DNA of 64,000 bases from Lytechinus variegatus (taxonomy: Eukaryota; Echinodermata; Echinoidea; Temnopleuroida; Toxopneustidae): the NCBI RefSeq assembly GCF_018143015.1, contig NC_054747.1:34856733-34920732 (forward strand), given 5' to 3'. The notes below the pieces were generated by a model. It saw only the letters and a program-made list of their open reading frames with translations. It was not told where the DNA came from and ran no database searches. Shown in pieces: positions 43,369 to 54,700 of the stretch. A program made the position numbers and the translations under genes. How positions within the stretch are numbered: position 1 is the first letter of the stretch; each line of letters starts with the position of its first letter.

Positions 43369-43633
43369 GTCTTCCAGCGAAGACATGATGGTTCTGTTGA
43401 TTTCTATCTCTATTGGTCGGACTACAAGCACGGTTTTGGGAACGTTTCATCAGAGCACTGGCTAGGGAACGACAACATCCACCGTTTATCTCGACAGAAG
43501 ATATACGAGCTACGGATAGATCTAGAAGATTTCGAGGGACACAAGTGGCACGCCACCTACAACAATTTCAGCATCGGGGACGAGATGGAAAATTACCGGC
43601 TCCTTACTCTTGGAAGTTATTCTGGAAACATAT
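43369..43633 (+). CDS. Exon: FReD domain, central part
   Basis: Acceptor ctttccttttag, donor aacatat|gtatga. Phase 0 in, phase 1 out. It encodes VFQRRHDGSVDFYLYWSDY, then GFGNVSSEHWLGNDNIHRLS and YRLLTLGSYSGN. These are the hallmark motifs of the FReD core (V.QRR.DGSV.F, GFGN...E.WLGND.IH.L, Y.L.LGSYSGN). Confidence 0.92.
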
Positions 43634-44191
43634 GTATGAAACCATGGATATTTTCGTGTTTAATACAGGCAGATTTTATCACATGACTTTGCTGTGCAAC
43701 CGGCTTTCCGAAAACCACTTCGTGCAACGCAGTGTTGTAGGCCTAGATCTTTCGTTAGTATTACTTCCGGGGAGGCAAGACGAGTAAAAAAAAAATAAAA
43801 TAAGAAACTAGTGAGCGAGGGTGCAAAGTGGCCGGGCTTGTCATTTAGGAGTTTTTGGAATTTCTAAAGCAAAATTGAAGGATTTCGCACACACTTTTGG
43901 TGATTTTTTTTTTAAAGTTTTCGAAATTTCTCTGTGTGTGCGTGGAGGGGGGTTAACTGCACAGCTTTGGGGAAAAAATTAACATAACGGTGCACATCTC
44001 TTTTACCACGCATCGTTGAAAAAAATATTCTGCGATCATTGCTAAGCTTTGTGTTACGGGCCCCAGGTTACGGTGCAGAAAGAGTTGCGTTTGAACGCAA
44101 CGCAAAAAATTAGATCAACATCCTCATACGCGAGTTTCAGTGGATGAATAAAAATGCTTTCACAGGCCTTATAGGTCACGTGTCGTGCGTA

Positions 44192-44429
44192 CACAGCAAA
44201 AACTGATGTCAACCGGTGTACATAGAGGACCACACCAGTTATTTTACACCGGTGTTAAATTGGTGGTGTTAGTTTTACACCTATAGGTGTTATTACAGCA
44301 CCTTTGGTTGTTACATTTACACTCTTTGGTGTTATGTTCAATCTCTAGGGTGTAATTTTAACACTTCAGGGTGTGGTCCTCTATTAACACCAATTGGTGT
44401 CAATTTTAACACCACAGTTTTTACAGTGT
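44192..44429. mobile_element. CACTG-type MITE, copy 2
   Basis: 238 bp, nearly identical to copy 1 and in the same orientation, flanked by TA on both sides. A short fragment of the ttgcagaaagagttgcg MITE family lies just upstream (44077-44110). Confidence 0.85.
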
Positions 44430-44578
44430 AAATTATTCGTCCCGTAATTTGCGAATACCCTTTTTTAACACTTCCCAGTCCTATGTACAGTGACGTACAG
44501 TGAGTCAAGGCATGGGGGATCAGCAAAATTATGAGTCACTTCTTGGGTGTACAAAGCGCGCTCATTAGCCAGGTGGGT

Positions 44579-44742
44579 GTTTCATAAAGCTGCTTGTAAA
44601 GTTACGCACAACTTTACGAACGACTGGAACATGTTCTTATATCCTAAATGAATGACATAGGAAGGTATCTTCCAGCCAAAAAAAGGATCACCATGCAGTC
44701 GTCCATAAAGTCATTCGTATCTTACGAACAGCTTTATGAAAC
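44579..44742. mobile_element. Foldback MITE, GTTTCATAAAGCTG type, copy 1
   Basis: 164 bp; gtttcataaagctg at the left and cagctttatgaaac at the right, with inner arms also matching (aactttacgaacgactgg against its inverse). The second copy is at 56702-56874. Confidence 0.85.
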
Positions 44743-44814
44743 CAAGGAGATATCAACACCCACCAGGTCCCCTGACCTGATAAAGACATTTTAAGGACTG
44801 TGCCATGAGATCAA

Positions 44815-45370
44815 ATAACGTGAGCGCGAAGCGCGAGCTGAAAACTTTTTCATATTAAAGACCTAAAAGGGACATTAAAAACATTTTTTCTTTTCATAAT
44901 ATGTACCTGTCACATTAATCAAACAGGGACATTTTGAATGATTTCAGGGATTCATGAAGAGAATAAATGTCTCACCATAGTCATTTAATGCGAGTGCCAA
45001 GTGTGTGCTGATTGATTTTTATTTTCACTTTTTATTTTTTTTTGTATCTATTTTTGTAGAATTGCACCTAAACACATGAAACACTTTTTGTAGTCATTGT
45101 AATCAGGAACATCTCACTAATCAAGTATTGCGTGTTTAATTTTTTTGATATTCAGATCTAAAGAGGGGAATTCTAAGGCTTGTCATTGGAGGAATTCATT
45201 ACGACCATATGTATTTCACTAACCAAATAATGCGAGGGCGAAGCGCCAGCTGAAAATATGTTATATTCAGACGAGAAAAAAATAAGGACTGCTTTGGGGA
45301 ATTCATGAAAAGCAGACATATATCACCAATCCACTGAATGTGAATCTAAGCACGGCCTGGAAATGTTTTA
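44815..45370. repeat. Diverged tandem repeats with gcgcgaagcgcgagctg core
   Basis: Units near 44820, 44990 and 45230 share gcgaagcgc-agctgaaaa, kgacmt-aaaa-gggaca and attcatgaa-ag. Same family as 15485-15680. Confidence 0.6.
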
Positions 45371-45769
45371 TATTCAGACCTTAAAAGGGGGCAAGTTATG
45401 AAAAAAAATCTTGTGCAAGATAATGTACTTTATATAACATAACATGATATAATATACAATAATTTCTTCTTCCCCCACTAGGTTTCACTTTCTTTCTCCC
45501 TCATTTTTCCCTTTTCCCCGTTTTTTTTTCTTTTGGCCCAGCCGATTGGGTGGCACGTGCCCCCTCCCGTAGTTACTCCACTGCTTGATTGATATCCAAT
45601 ATCAACAAAGACCTAGAACTACCTATGTGGGCAATCTATCTGTAGGCTCCAACAGACCTTCTGCATAGGGCCTATTACTAGGAGTTCATAAGCTCATAGC
45701 GCCCTCCAGAGGATTTAGGAATCAATACGCGTATTTTGATAATTCCAGTTTAGGACGTTCCACAGTTAA

Positions 45770-46960
45770 TATGAAGTCCATGTCATTTTCACCATATTTT
45801 GCAGAGAATTACTTTTGTATCTATGTATTATGAAAATGCAAAATATAATATAGGTTTATGGCTTACCTTTTTTCTATGGGACTATGGAAATCGCCTAAAA
45901 TGCGCCGAAAACATGCAAAATTCTAACAATATACCGTCTAAAAAGCAAATGGTCAAATGGTTCCGTAATTCTGCTCCCATACAATCAAAATCCATGTCAT
46001 TTTCATCCTACTCTCTAGATTTGTTGATAAATTTATTCTGAAGACTTTAAAACAATAAAAAAATATGGGGTGCTGTGAGTTGGCTTGAAACATCCCAAAA
46101 TTCGCCGAAAACGTGCAAAATTCTAATAGTATCTAAAATGTCTGAAATACGAATGGTTCCATAGTTCTGCTCACAAGCATCCAAAATCCATGTGATTTTC
46201 ATCATACTCTCAAGATTTGTAGAGGAATATATCAGTTCTGAAAAACGTTAAAACATTAAAAATATGGGGTGCATGTGCTCGTTTTCAAATTATCAGTGTC
46301 CAAAGTATTGTGAGTTGGCTTGAAATGCGCCGAAAACAAGCAAAAGTGAAATACCGTCTTAAATGCGAATGATTCAGTAGTCTTGCTCGCAAACATTGAA
46401 AATCCATGTCATTTTCATCATACATTGCACATAGATACTGTAACACCTGAATATTTCAAATAATTATGTAACATTTAATATGGGTCCATGTGCCTGATTT
46501 TTTGCTATAGACCTTCAAAATTCACCCAAATGGATCTTCTTAATAATTGCGCATTCAAAATAATTTGGCAATTTTAGACATCACGAGATCACAACAATAA
46601 GTTTAAAACTCGATACTAAGTCAAAATCCATGAAAATGTCATCAAATATCGCAATATAATCAATAATTGTATCCTTAACGTAGATAATCTATTTATAATG
46701 GTATTAATTGTTTGCTCTTTCAAGTCTAACAGCAATCTCAGTTCTTAGAAATTGCGCGAAAGATGACAAACATTCAACCTCAAAAATTTGAAATTTCATA
46801 ACAAACTTTAGTACAAGAAAATCAGAAATGCTGCATTTTATTCGGAACCCATGTCATTTTCACCAAACTTTGCAAAGTTGTCGAGGAAGGTGTACCTAAT
46901 ACGTGCAAAAATTATAAAATATGGGTTCCTGTGCTTATTTTCAAACTATCAGCACTTTTA
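45770..46960. repeat. About 210-bp diverged tandem array in the last FReD intron
   Basis: tccatgtcattttcatcatact or variants recur near 45777, 45989, 46189, 46400 and 46850, with a weaker copy near 46628 (spacing about 200-230 bp). Each is followed by a tttg-aga--aattt-t segment, an aaaatatggg-tgc-tg segment and atgcgccgaaaac-tgcaaaa. No gene; function unknown. Confidence 0.75.
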
Positions 46961-47161
46961 TTAGAGCAAACGTGCTTTTTGAAACACCCCAAAACCCACA
47001 AAAAGCTTTGTGTTTATACAGCTGATTATAATCACCTGCTCATCAATTGTGACGTCAGTGCGCGGTTTATGTGCGAATACAGACAAGTTGCTGTATGGGC
47101 TAACTTTAAACAGAGGAAATTCGATGTCATTTTCTTTTTTTTTTTCAAAAACACGATACAG

Positions 47162-47407
47162 ATGACAGTATGACGTACCATATCGGTTATGAGTTCAGTA
47201 CCCCGGGACCGGGACCACGACACGAGCCCGCTCGAATGGGAAAACTGCGCCACTCGCTACAAAGCAGGATGGTGGTACGGCGGATGTTACGCTGCCAACC
47301 TAAACGGCGTGTACGGTCTAAAAAGCTTGGATGGTATCTCGTGGCAAGATCGGGCATACAATCGCGAGACACTCAAGAATACAGAGATGAAAGTTCGTCC
47401 GGCATGA
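47162..47407 (+). pseudogene. Exon: FReD domain, C-terminal part with one-base frameshift
   Basis: Acceptor ttttcaaaaacacgatacag. It enters in phase 1 and reads YDSMTYHIGYEFST (tail of the Gly-rich loop), then the frame shifts by one base within the C-run at 47201-47204. In the shifted frame the exon continues DRDHDTSPLEWENC (calcium site and third cysteine), then YKAGWWYGGCYAANLNG (fourth cysteine and ligand pocket), ending EMKVRPA and TGA at 47405-47407. Exon length less one base restores the phase exactly, so one extra base is the only defect. Confidence 0.88.
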
Positions 47408-48060
47408 GCATCGAAGTTCCAATGGCATCCTTTGGAAAAAAAAACTTACTTTAAAGAAATGCAACTGTTTGAGACTCTGCGCATTCCTCTGCGCATTTAG
47501 TATGCACCTCTGTAGAACTCACTTTCCATAGAATAGAATAACTGAAGATACAGTTTAGGGAAAGAGGCATTTAAGTATTAAATGAATTCATTTTTCTAAT
47601 ATTTAGCGATATAGGAGGGGGTTGCGGAACCGAGGGAGGGGGTGGACTTCAGCCCCCACCCCTCCCTTTGTTTCCGAAAACCGTGTACAAAAACGTAAAA
47701 ATGACTAACTGATTGTGATTTTTTTTGCATGGTCAGCTCCTACCCCAATTACAAAACCGTTCCGCGGTCCCTGATATGTACCACACTAGAGCATAGGCCT
47801 ATTATTTGACGTAATGTTAATTCATCACCCTATAATCGGTCGCTTATCAAGGCATGTAAAAGGCAATATGCATCTCATGTTTTAGAATAGATTTCAATAA
47901 AAATTATACATGTCAGTTAAAGAAATAAAAAAAATCTTTCAGTCAATGTATTCAATCGATCTACATGAAGACTAAAGGATCTCTGATGTATCAAAGATAG
48001 TAACAAAGATAGAAACAAACACTTTTTTTATAATCCACAGGCATTAGCGGACATTCTTTA
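47408..48060. other. FReD 3' flank, no gene seen
   Basis: A possible 3' UTR follows the stop; aataaa-like words occur near 47896 and 47928. The remainder is AT-rich. Confidence 0.35.
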
Positions 48061-48337
48061 ATTGGAGTGTGTGGGTGCGTGCATGTGTGTGTGTGAGTGT
48101 GTGCGTGAGTTTGTTTAGGTGTGATTTCCTAGTATTATATATGCTCCTGCATTTTGTATATTGTATTGGTCAGTATGATTCCTTTGTTTAAAATACTGAT
48201 CCTTATACCATATACAACAAATTTTACTTAATTTAACAGGTACTGAAGAGTGGGAGCAGCATTCCTGCTGTTCCTCTGAAAAAAATCTGAAGTGCATGAA
48301 GTCATACTTATTTCTAATTGTATATATATGAATATGT

Positions 48338-48376
<39 letters not shown>

Positions 48377-48790
48377 GTCTGCTTCGGCATAAGGAATAAA
48401 GTAATCACATAAGGCTTAATAAATGCCGTGCAAATAAAATCGTAGATTTTAAAAGGAGCATAGCTCTCAAAAATGAAAGGTGAAGTCACACTCTTCGTCA
48501 GTGCCCATGATGTGACAAAAAAAAAGAGAATTCAAAATCCGTTTCTGAAACAGTCGTGAAAAAACACATCTGTTCATGGGCATAAGGATAGTGAACATAT
48601 AAATATGTGAATTTATAAATTATGATTATAAATTATCAATGTGTGAAATTATACACGTACAACAGCTTTGGCAAGTCTTTTATTTAAATATTTTGTGTCC
48701 TCTTCATCCATTTCTTTCACAATATAATTATATATGGGTGTGTGTGTGAGAGTGTATGTGTGAGAGGGTGTGTGTGCGTGTATATAAATT
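48061..48790. repeat. Microsatellites (GT)n, (CA)n(TA)n
   Basis: GT-rich 48067-48116, (CA)11 then (TA)7 at 48339-48376, and GT-rich 48738-48785. There is no gene between them. Confidence 0.85.
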
Positions 48791-49202
48791 GGATTTTAAT
48801 AACAAACAAAGGAACTTTTATAGATCCATTGGAACGTACTATACTAGGGGTGTTCGTTGGTTTTAGTTGAAAATAATGAAACCTAACTTGAATTTAATGA
48901 ATTCAGTTCCATAAAGATATAGTAAGTTTACTTTTTGTAACGAACACAGAAACAATTTTCTATTGTAAACACACACTACATCTTGATCAATAGATATTTC
49001 GTTATATCGGAAATAGAATATGCATCCCAACAATATGAAGTATATATATGGTTAAAGAGCTCCAGATAACAAAGCATCTCACTGATGGTAGTCCAAAAGA
49101 TGGTATTCACTAATAGATTTTGAAAATGTGGATTTATTACTTTGGAATAAAGTTTGAAAATGAAATGCATTGCAGACTCAGGCAACAATAACGCGAAGTC
49201 TA

Positions 49203-49590
49203 CACTGTTAAAAAAAACTGATTTTAAAGAAAAAAAAGAAAGAAGATTTTGCCAAAAGCAATAACAGAATCATTCTGCAAATTCATAAAACATGAATTTT
49301 CTCCAATATAACAGAACAGGGGTCCGTTGCAGAAAGAGTTGCGTTTAAACGCAAGTCAAAACATCAAGTGCAAGTCCCAAATGCGCGCTGTTGATTGGTT
49401 GACAATCAAGTTGCGCATGATTTTTAGAGTTGCGATTGATTGCAACTCTTTCTGCAATTGTACCTACACTGTTAAAAAAACCCTGATTTTACAGAAAAAT
49501 AAAAGAAGATTTTGCAGAAAGCAATACCGGAATCATTCTTTAAATTCATGAAACAGGAATTTTTCTGCAATTTAACAGAACAGGTCTGTT
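49203..49590. mobile_element. Two CACTGTTAAAAAAA repeats flanking a small MITE
   Basis: 49203-49320 and 49467-49585 are direct copies (cactgttaaaaaaa, ctgatttta-agaaaa, gaagattttgc-aaagcaata, aatcattct). Between them 49321-49464 is a foldback with ttgcagaaagagttgc termini (inverse at 49434-49457). Confidence 0.7.
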
Positions 49591-50340
49591 AGAAAAAGGG
49601 GAAAAGAGTGTTTTATTTAAGGAAATTTGTAAGATTACACACACAAATACCAATTTCCTGTAAGATTACGCAATCTGGTAAGATCACAGGTGTTCTCGAG
49701 ACTCTGCTGCAGGAACTTCTTTTAGTTTAAGGATAAATTTTCGCAAAGCGTATCAAGTGAATTTTCATACCTTCTTATCAAACCCGACGTGTTACCTCGT
49801 CGTGGAGGGGGCGGGAGGGGTTGTAGGGTGACACCCACTCGCCCGCCGGCTATAATAGTCCCATGACATTTACTCCGGTGACAATTATTGCTCCTCTTTA
49901 AATCCCACACAGTAATGGAATGACAAACTTGAACCCTGGATTTAACGCTACACCTTATGCTAAATGTAACCCTAAACCTTACCCTATTGAAAACCGAACC
50001 TTAACCCCTATATCTTAAACGAAATAAACCTCGGGGCAATTGTCGCCGGAGCAACTGTCGTGTCACCATCGACTATTTCACCCCTCCCCGAACTATCCCA
50101 TCATGACATCCTATAGCTGAACTTCTTTCTAATTGAAGAAATGCAATACAATATCCTTAAGTGATGAATAAATAACATCCGCATCAACACCAAGATTTTA
50201 GACGGAAATACTTATTCTGTCAAATAAATGTAACGCTTTCCCCTCCGTTATACAAATAAATCAATCTCGAAAATTAATGCTCCATATGATATATATCATT
50301 CGAGTGAATAGCCACACCCGGAAAACGATAATTAGGCATC
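49591..50340. other. Upstream region of the Ig gene
   Basis: No coding feature. Near 49935-50015 a ccctaaaccttaccct-like stretch is mildly repetitive. Any promoter of the Ig gene should lie at the right end of this stretch; no clear TATA box was seen. Confidence 0.35.
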
Positions 50341-50344
50341 AATT

Positions 50345-50413
50345 CTGCAAGTAACTAGGACGTTGTTCCATCGCCTTTCTTGTAAAGAAAAATCTTCAAT
50401 TCTACGAATCCCG
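50345..50413 (+). other. Candidate 5' UTR exon of the Ig gene
   Basis: ctacgaatcccg|gtaagta at 50413/50414 is a near-perfect splice donor. The acceptor at 51656-51657 (gacttcctccag) precedes the signal-peptide exon by 20 bases. A non-coding first exon ending here is the simplest gene model. The transcription start is not determined. Confidence 0.4.
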
Positions 50414-50982
50414 GTAAGTATCAAGTCTTCATTTAATAACGGTATTTCTTCCCGATTACTTGAGTCATTTGATTTGATTGTTAATAAATATTTCACCTAA
50501 ATTTTCTCTTTAATCTAGCCTACCACAAGTTTAGGGGTCTGTTGCATATTTATTTCTAAAGAAAACTATAGTAAATAAACAAAAACTCTGTTAAACATCG
50601 TTAAATGATATAGCATTTGCCCTTGCACTAAAAAGCTCGGTACAAAAATTGCCAGAATTTTTCTTTCTTGCAACTGGTCCTATGGGTTTTCCTTTTTATG
50701 ATATTGTAATTGTGATATAGGTTTCATAACATTATATTATGAATGAATTATTTATTTCATCATTACATTTTTATGGCGTCGAAAGGGGAGATTTCCCACA
50801 TCGCAGCTCTTGTTTGCATCAAATGTGAGGATCTCCATAGCATCAGTGTTTTTTATATTCATTATTTCAAGTCGACATAACTTTTGAGTCTCTGTCCAAG
50901 TTTACTCAAAATTTCTTTGATCTTATCCTTTCATTTTTCTGCTTTCACACAAGCTTACCTTTTCCATTGATTTCATTCTCCT

Positions 50983-51489
50983 TTAAAGAAGAAGTTCACC
51001 CTGAAGAAAACTTTGTTGTAAAAATAGCAGAAAAGAATAGTAAAAAATATTGGTGAAGGTTTGAGGAAAATCCGTTAAAGAGTAAGAAAATTATTAGAGT
51101 TCAAAGTTTTGGATTTGTGACGTCATAAACGAGCTGCTGCCCCATGCGTTATGTAATATAAAATGCATGAATTTCAAATTTTGTATGGTTCCTGATGACT
51201 TAATTTTGTTTTCTATTCATGACCGGTTGTGAAATGATTTGTCTATTGATATACAAAAGGTACAGTGAAAACCATTTTCAATTTTCTGAGAAAATGACAT
51301 TTCATTGATTTTTTACCATTCGCTATGTAGGAATGCTGCTCGCATATGACGTCACAAATCAAATAATTGAAATTCGAATAACTTTTTAATTATTTGATTA
51401 ATTTTTCTCAAACCTTCAGCAACATTTTTTATTATTTTTTTTTGCTATTTTTACAATAAACGTTTTGTCAGGGTAAACTTCCCCTTTAA
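50983..51489. mobile_element. Foldback element in Ig intron 1
   Basis: The ends ttaaagaagaagttcaccctg and, inverted, cagggtaaacttcccctttaa match. Interior arms share gtaaaaatagcaraaaa and tttgtgacgtca. Member of the TTAAAG foldback group. Confidence 0.8.
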
Positions 51490-51657
51490 TCACTCCGCCT
51501 GCTATAAGCAGTTCGCATTCAACCAACTTTGAATCAGCTTCATCTCTTCGAGCATTTTTTTTACAATCATCTCCGCTGCTCTGTAAACGCGACAGAACCC
51601 ATTGATTATTTTTTATTAAGTATTCGGCTTATTATTTTTATATTTGACTTCCTCCAG

Positions 51658-51731
51658 GAACTTGGGAAATTTCGAAGATGAATCCAAGTCAGACGGTAAA
51701 AGTAGCAGGGTGGATTCTCCTGTTAACTATG
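51658..51731 (+). CDS. Ig gene exon: start codon and signal peptide
   Basis: Acceptor gacttcctccag at 51646-51657, ATG at 51678, donor actatg|gtaagc at 51732. It encodes MNPSQTVKVAGWILLLTM, continued by VAGSTNG in the next exon. A basic residue followed by a hydrophobic core and small residues (AGSTNG then QS) makes a standard signal peptide, cleaved probably after residue 25. Confidence 0.85.
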
Positions 51732-54700
51732 GTAAGCTGAAGTTTATTTGTCGTAGCCAAATTAAAGCAAAAACTTCTTTACTATGTGAAATAAGAATAT
51801 TTGCGTTTATTGGATTGATATTACTATGACTGAAGATTTTTCTTCAGCTTGACCCTTTTTGGGGTCGAATTATTCTTAACCAAAATTTGACCCCCATTTT
51901 GTAGTGAAAACGCTTTTTTTCCTTTTCACATTTACATCATCACCCCAGGTAAGAAAAAGAAATCGTTCCCAGGGCTCTGAAGGGCGCAGTTCTGTTTTTG
52001 AAAGAAATGCCATTTTCTCAAAGATAAATGGAGTTGATTTCATTAAGATCTTAAAGATGGCCAAACGAGAAAGATAGAAATGTTTGGTGACAGGTTGTAC
52101 TGTCAATTCACTTTTCATTACTGTTTTTTCTTCCTCTTGCTTGAAAAGGTATAAGATTTGAAATTTAATTATTTTAAAGAAATTGTGTAATGTTATGCAT
52201 TTGTATGAATTAGGTAAACTGATATTGTAAACGCCTTGGGCATGTTGGGTCCTTTTGGAAAATCGCGTATAGATATTGGGTATTTATTGCTGTTGTTATT
52301 ATTATTATTAATAATATGATTATTATTGATAATAACTTGAGATTCAAACGTGTCAAAATTTGTATCACAATCACATTTTTATATCCCGTCAAGTGAATTT
52401 ACTGACGATTATCATTTTTAATTTCCTAGGTAGCGGGGTCCACGAACGGACAATCTGCGACCATGACAGGGCCTTCTATTGTGGAGGAAGGCAGCAACGC
52501 CGTCTTCACATGTGAGAGCGATGGTACGATCACTGCTGATTCGGTCGTATGGAGGGAAGACAATGATTTCATCTTCTTCGGCTCTTTAAAGGTTTCTCCT
52601 TATGAAAAATTTGACAACTTCGTACCATTGGCGGATGGAGCAGGAGCGCCGACCCTTACTATCCAGAACGCCACGGTGGAAGACAGCGGTTCTTATAGGT
52701 GTGGTTCTGTGTCAGTCCTCAGTAACATAATCAATTTCGTAGTTGAAGGTAAGACTTCCCTCGGGAAAAGAACACCACTTTCCGCAGTTTTCCCTATACA
52801 CAGTGTGTTCATATTTTTAAACATATATACAGCGCGTCCCAGAAAAAACGAAACCGAGAATAAGCGATGATTTATCATAACTTAATCACAAATACTATAG
52901 ACAAATGACCTACCAATGTAAAGCTCAGAATCTCTTTTTGGTATCCCCTTTTCAAATTGCTTTTGCTCACTCATGCGTGAACGAGATATAATCTAAGTAA
53001 TTTAAGATGAAAAAGGAGGTTCTAAGCTTTAAATTGGTAGGTCATTTGTCTATAGTATTTGTGATTAAGTTATGATAAATCATCGCTTAATCTCGGTTTC
53101 GTTTTTTCTGGGACGAGCTGTATTCTCACTGTTACATTTGAGCATTTCAACAGCTAATGTTCCCCTGTTTGTTCACAGTGTGAACTTGAATTCATACCGT
53201 TATATCCCGGGGGCCACTTACATTGACGAGTGGATACCATGCGCGACCAAAAAAACACGTAAAAAGGATGTCTTTTTCACGATAGGGCACGTTACGTACG
53301 TAACGTGATAAGGGTGTCAAAAACACAAAAATAATGAAAAAAAACGTATCTATTTCGTTAAGAAAATTACGTGATTAGGGTCGAATTTGCGGGGATGATA
53401 AAACAAAATTAAAATGTTTCATTAAGGATGTCCTTTCTGCCCCAATACTCACGTTTAGGGCCGATTTGCGCGACGGGTGTACAAGATGGGGTCGTACTAA
53501 ACCAAATAAGGTAAAGCCGACGACCGAAGGACCCATAACTGACAATAAAACATTCCTCTACTTGTTTAAGGGTTCATTTCAGGGAATATTTGCTAACAGT
53601 GTCGCTTTGTTTCCAATACTTGTTAAGGGTAGGGTTTCACACGCCAATACTTGTTAAGGGGTGCATTTTCAGAATATGTAAATTACGTGTTTAGGGTGCT
53701 TTTCGAGACCCCATGGTCGCGCATGGTATCCACTCGTGAATGGAAGTGGCCCCCCGGGCGTTATATATGACCATTCTAACACTTTGCAACACATTCTCGA
53801 ATAGTTCATTGCGTTTATGTACACTGTGACTACACACATTTCGATGTGTCCACACTCCACGGTGTGAAATTGTTATATTCTAGCAGTGTAAATCGCATTT
53901 TTATTATAATTTACTGTGAATTCACATTGTGAATATCCACTCTCTGTCGAGAGTCCCACACTGTCAATCAAACATTCGCATATGGTCCTCTATTTGAGTA
54001 CTGCACTGTGTCAGACTGTGGTCTTAGAATAGGGTCAATTCGGATTATTGGGTGGAGTTTGCGGACATCATGTTAGGCTAAATCCGAGTTCGGCACACAT
54101 GGTTAAGCCAGAGGTTCTCGATTTTTTAAATGCCCTATTTTTGTTAAGGTTTTGCTTCTAGGTGGGAGAAGGTATAGGCCTATGCTGAAATTGCCGTTTA
54201 CCGAAATCGCGATCAATAAAAGTCAATCTTTCACAGTATGCATTAATGTTTCCATTGTTTGTTTTGAATTTTTTCCCCTTTTCTTTTTAAAGTGCGATCA
54301 AATGTATCTCTGGTCTTGGATACTACCATGGTTAACAATACCCTTCTGTACCAGGGGACATGCGAAGCCATAGGGGCCAGCCCGGAGGAGCACATCACTT
54401 GGAAAATAGGAAACATCACTCAGACTTTGGGCATAGTGGAAACGGACCCCGACATTTCGCATCATCTCTTATGGGATAAAAGGAGCGTGATCACATTTCC
54501 AGCAAGTAAGGAGAATTACAACAAGTTGCTGACATGTTTTGTTAGCGGACATGAGATAACGGACTTTAACTGGCAGAAGTCAGCCATTCTTGATCTCCAT
54601 GGTAAGTTGAACTTCATCGTGAATATCATTGAATACTTATCTGTATATTTTATCAATTAAATTATTCATTTTTACTCTACTTGTATTGATTTCTTTTTCA

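Larger units (their letters stand above)
33718..47407 (+). pseudogene. EGF-FReD gene (5' incomplete, one frameshift)
   Basis: Four plus-strand exons join in phase: EGF-like exon 33718-33843 and FReD exons 42205-42359, 43369-43633 and 47162-47407. Together they give a 42-residue EGF-like module followed by a complete fibrinogen-related domain of about 221 residues and a stop. FReD proteins (ficolins, tachylectins, angiopoietins) are secreted and bind acetylated or other sugars or protein partners. The signal peptide and any N-terminal exons are not found in the window. The last exon has one extra base in a C-run, which would destroy the final 69 or so residues, including the ligand-binding part. 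It is called pseudogene because of that, but an indel error or a variant allele is just as possible. The EGF-FReD intron is 8.4 kb and hosts the 6.3-kb foldback element. Confidence 0.75.

Noticed and set aside
43413-43787. 124-codon plus-strand frame
   Set aside because: Shadow of the FReD exon 43369-43633 in another phase; it also runs past the splice donor.
47170-47454. Frame MTYHIGYEFSTPG... as an alternative FReD C-terminus
   Set aside because: After the C-run it loses every FReD motif, while the shifted frame keeps them all. It is the disrupted reading, not a variant.
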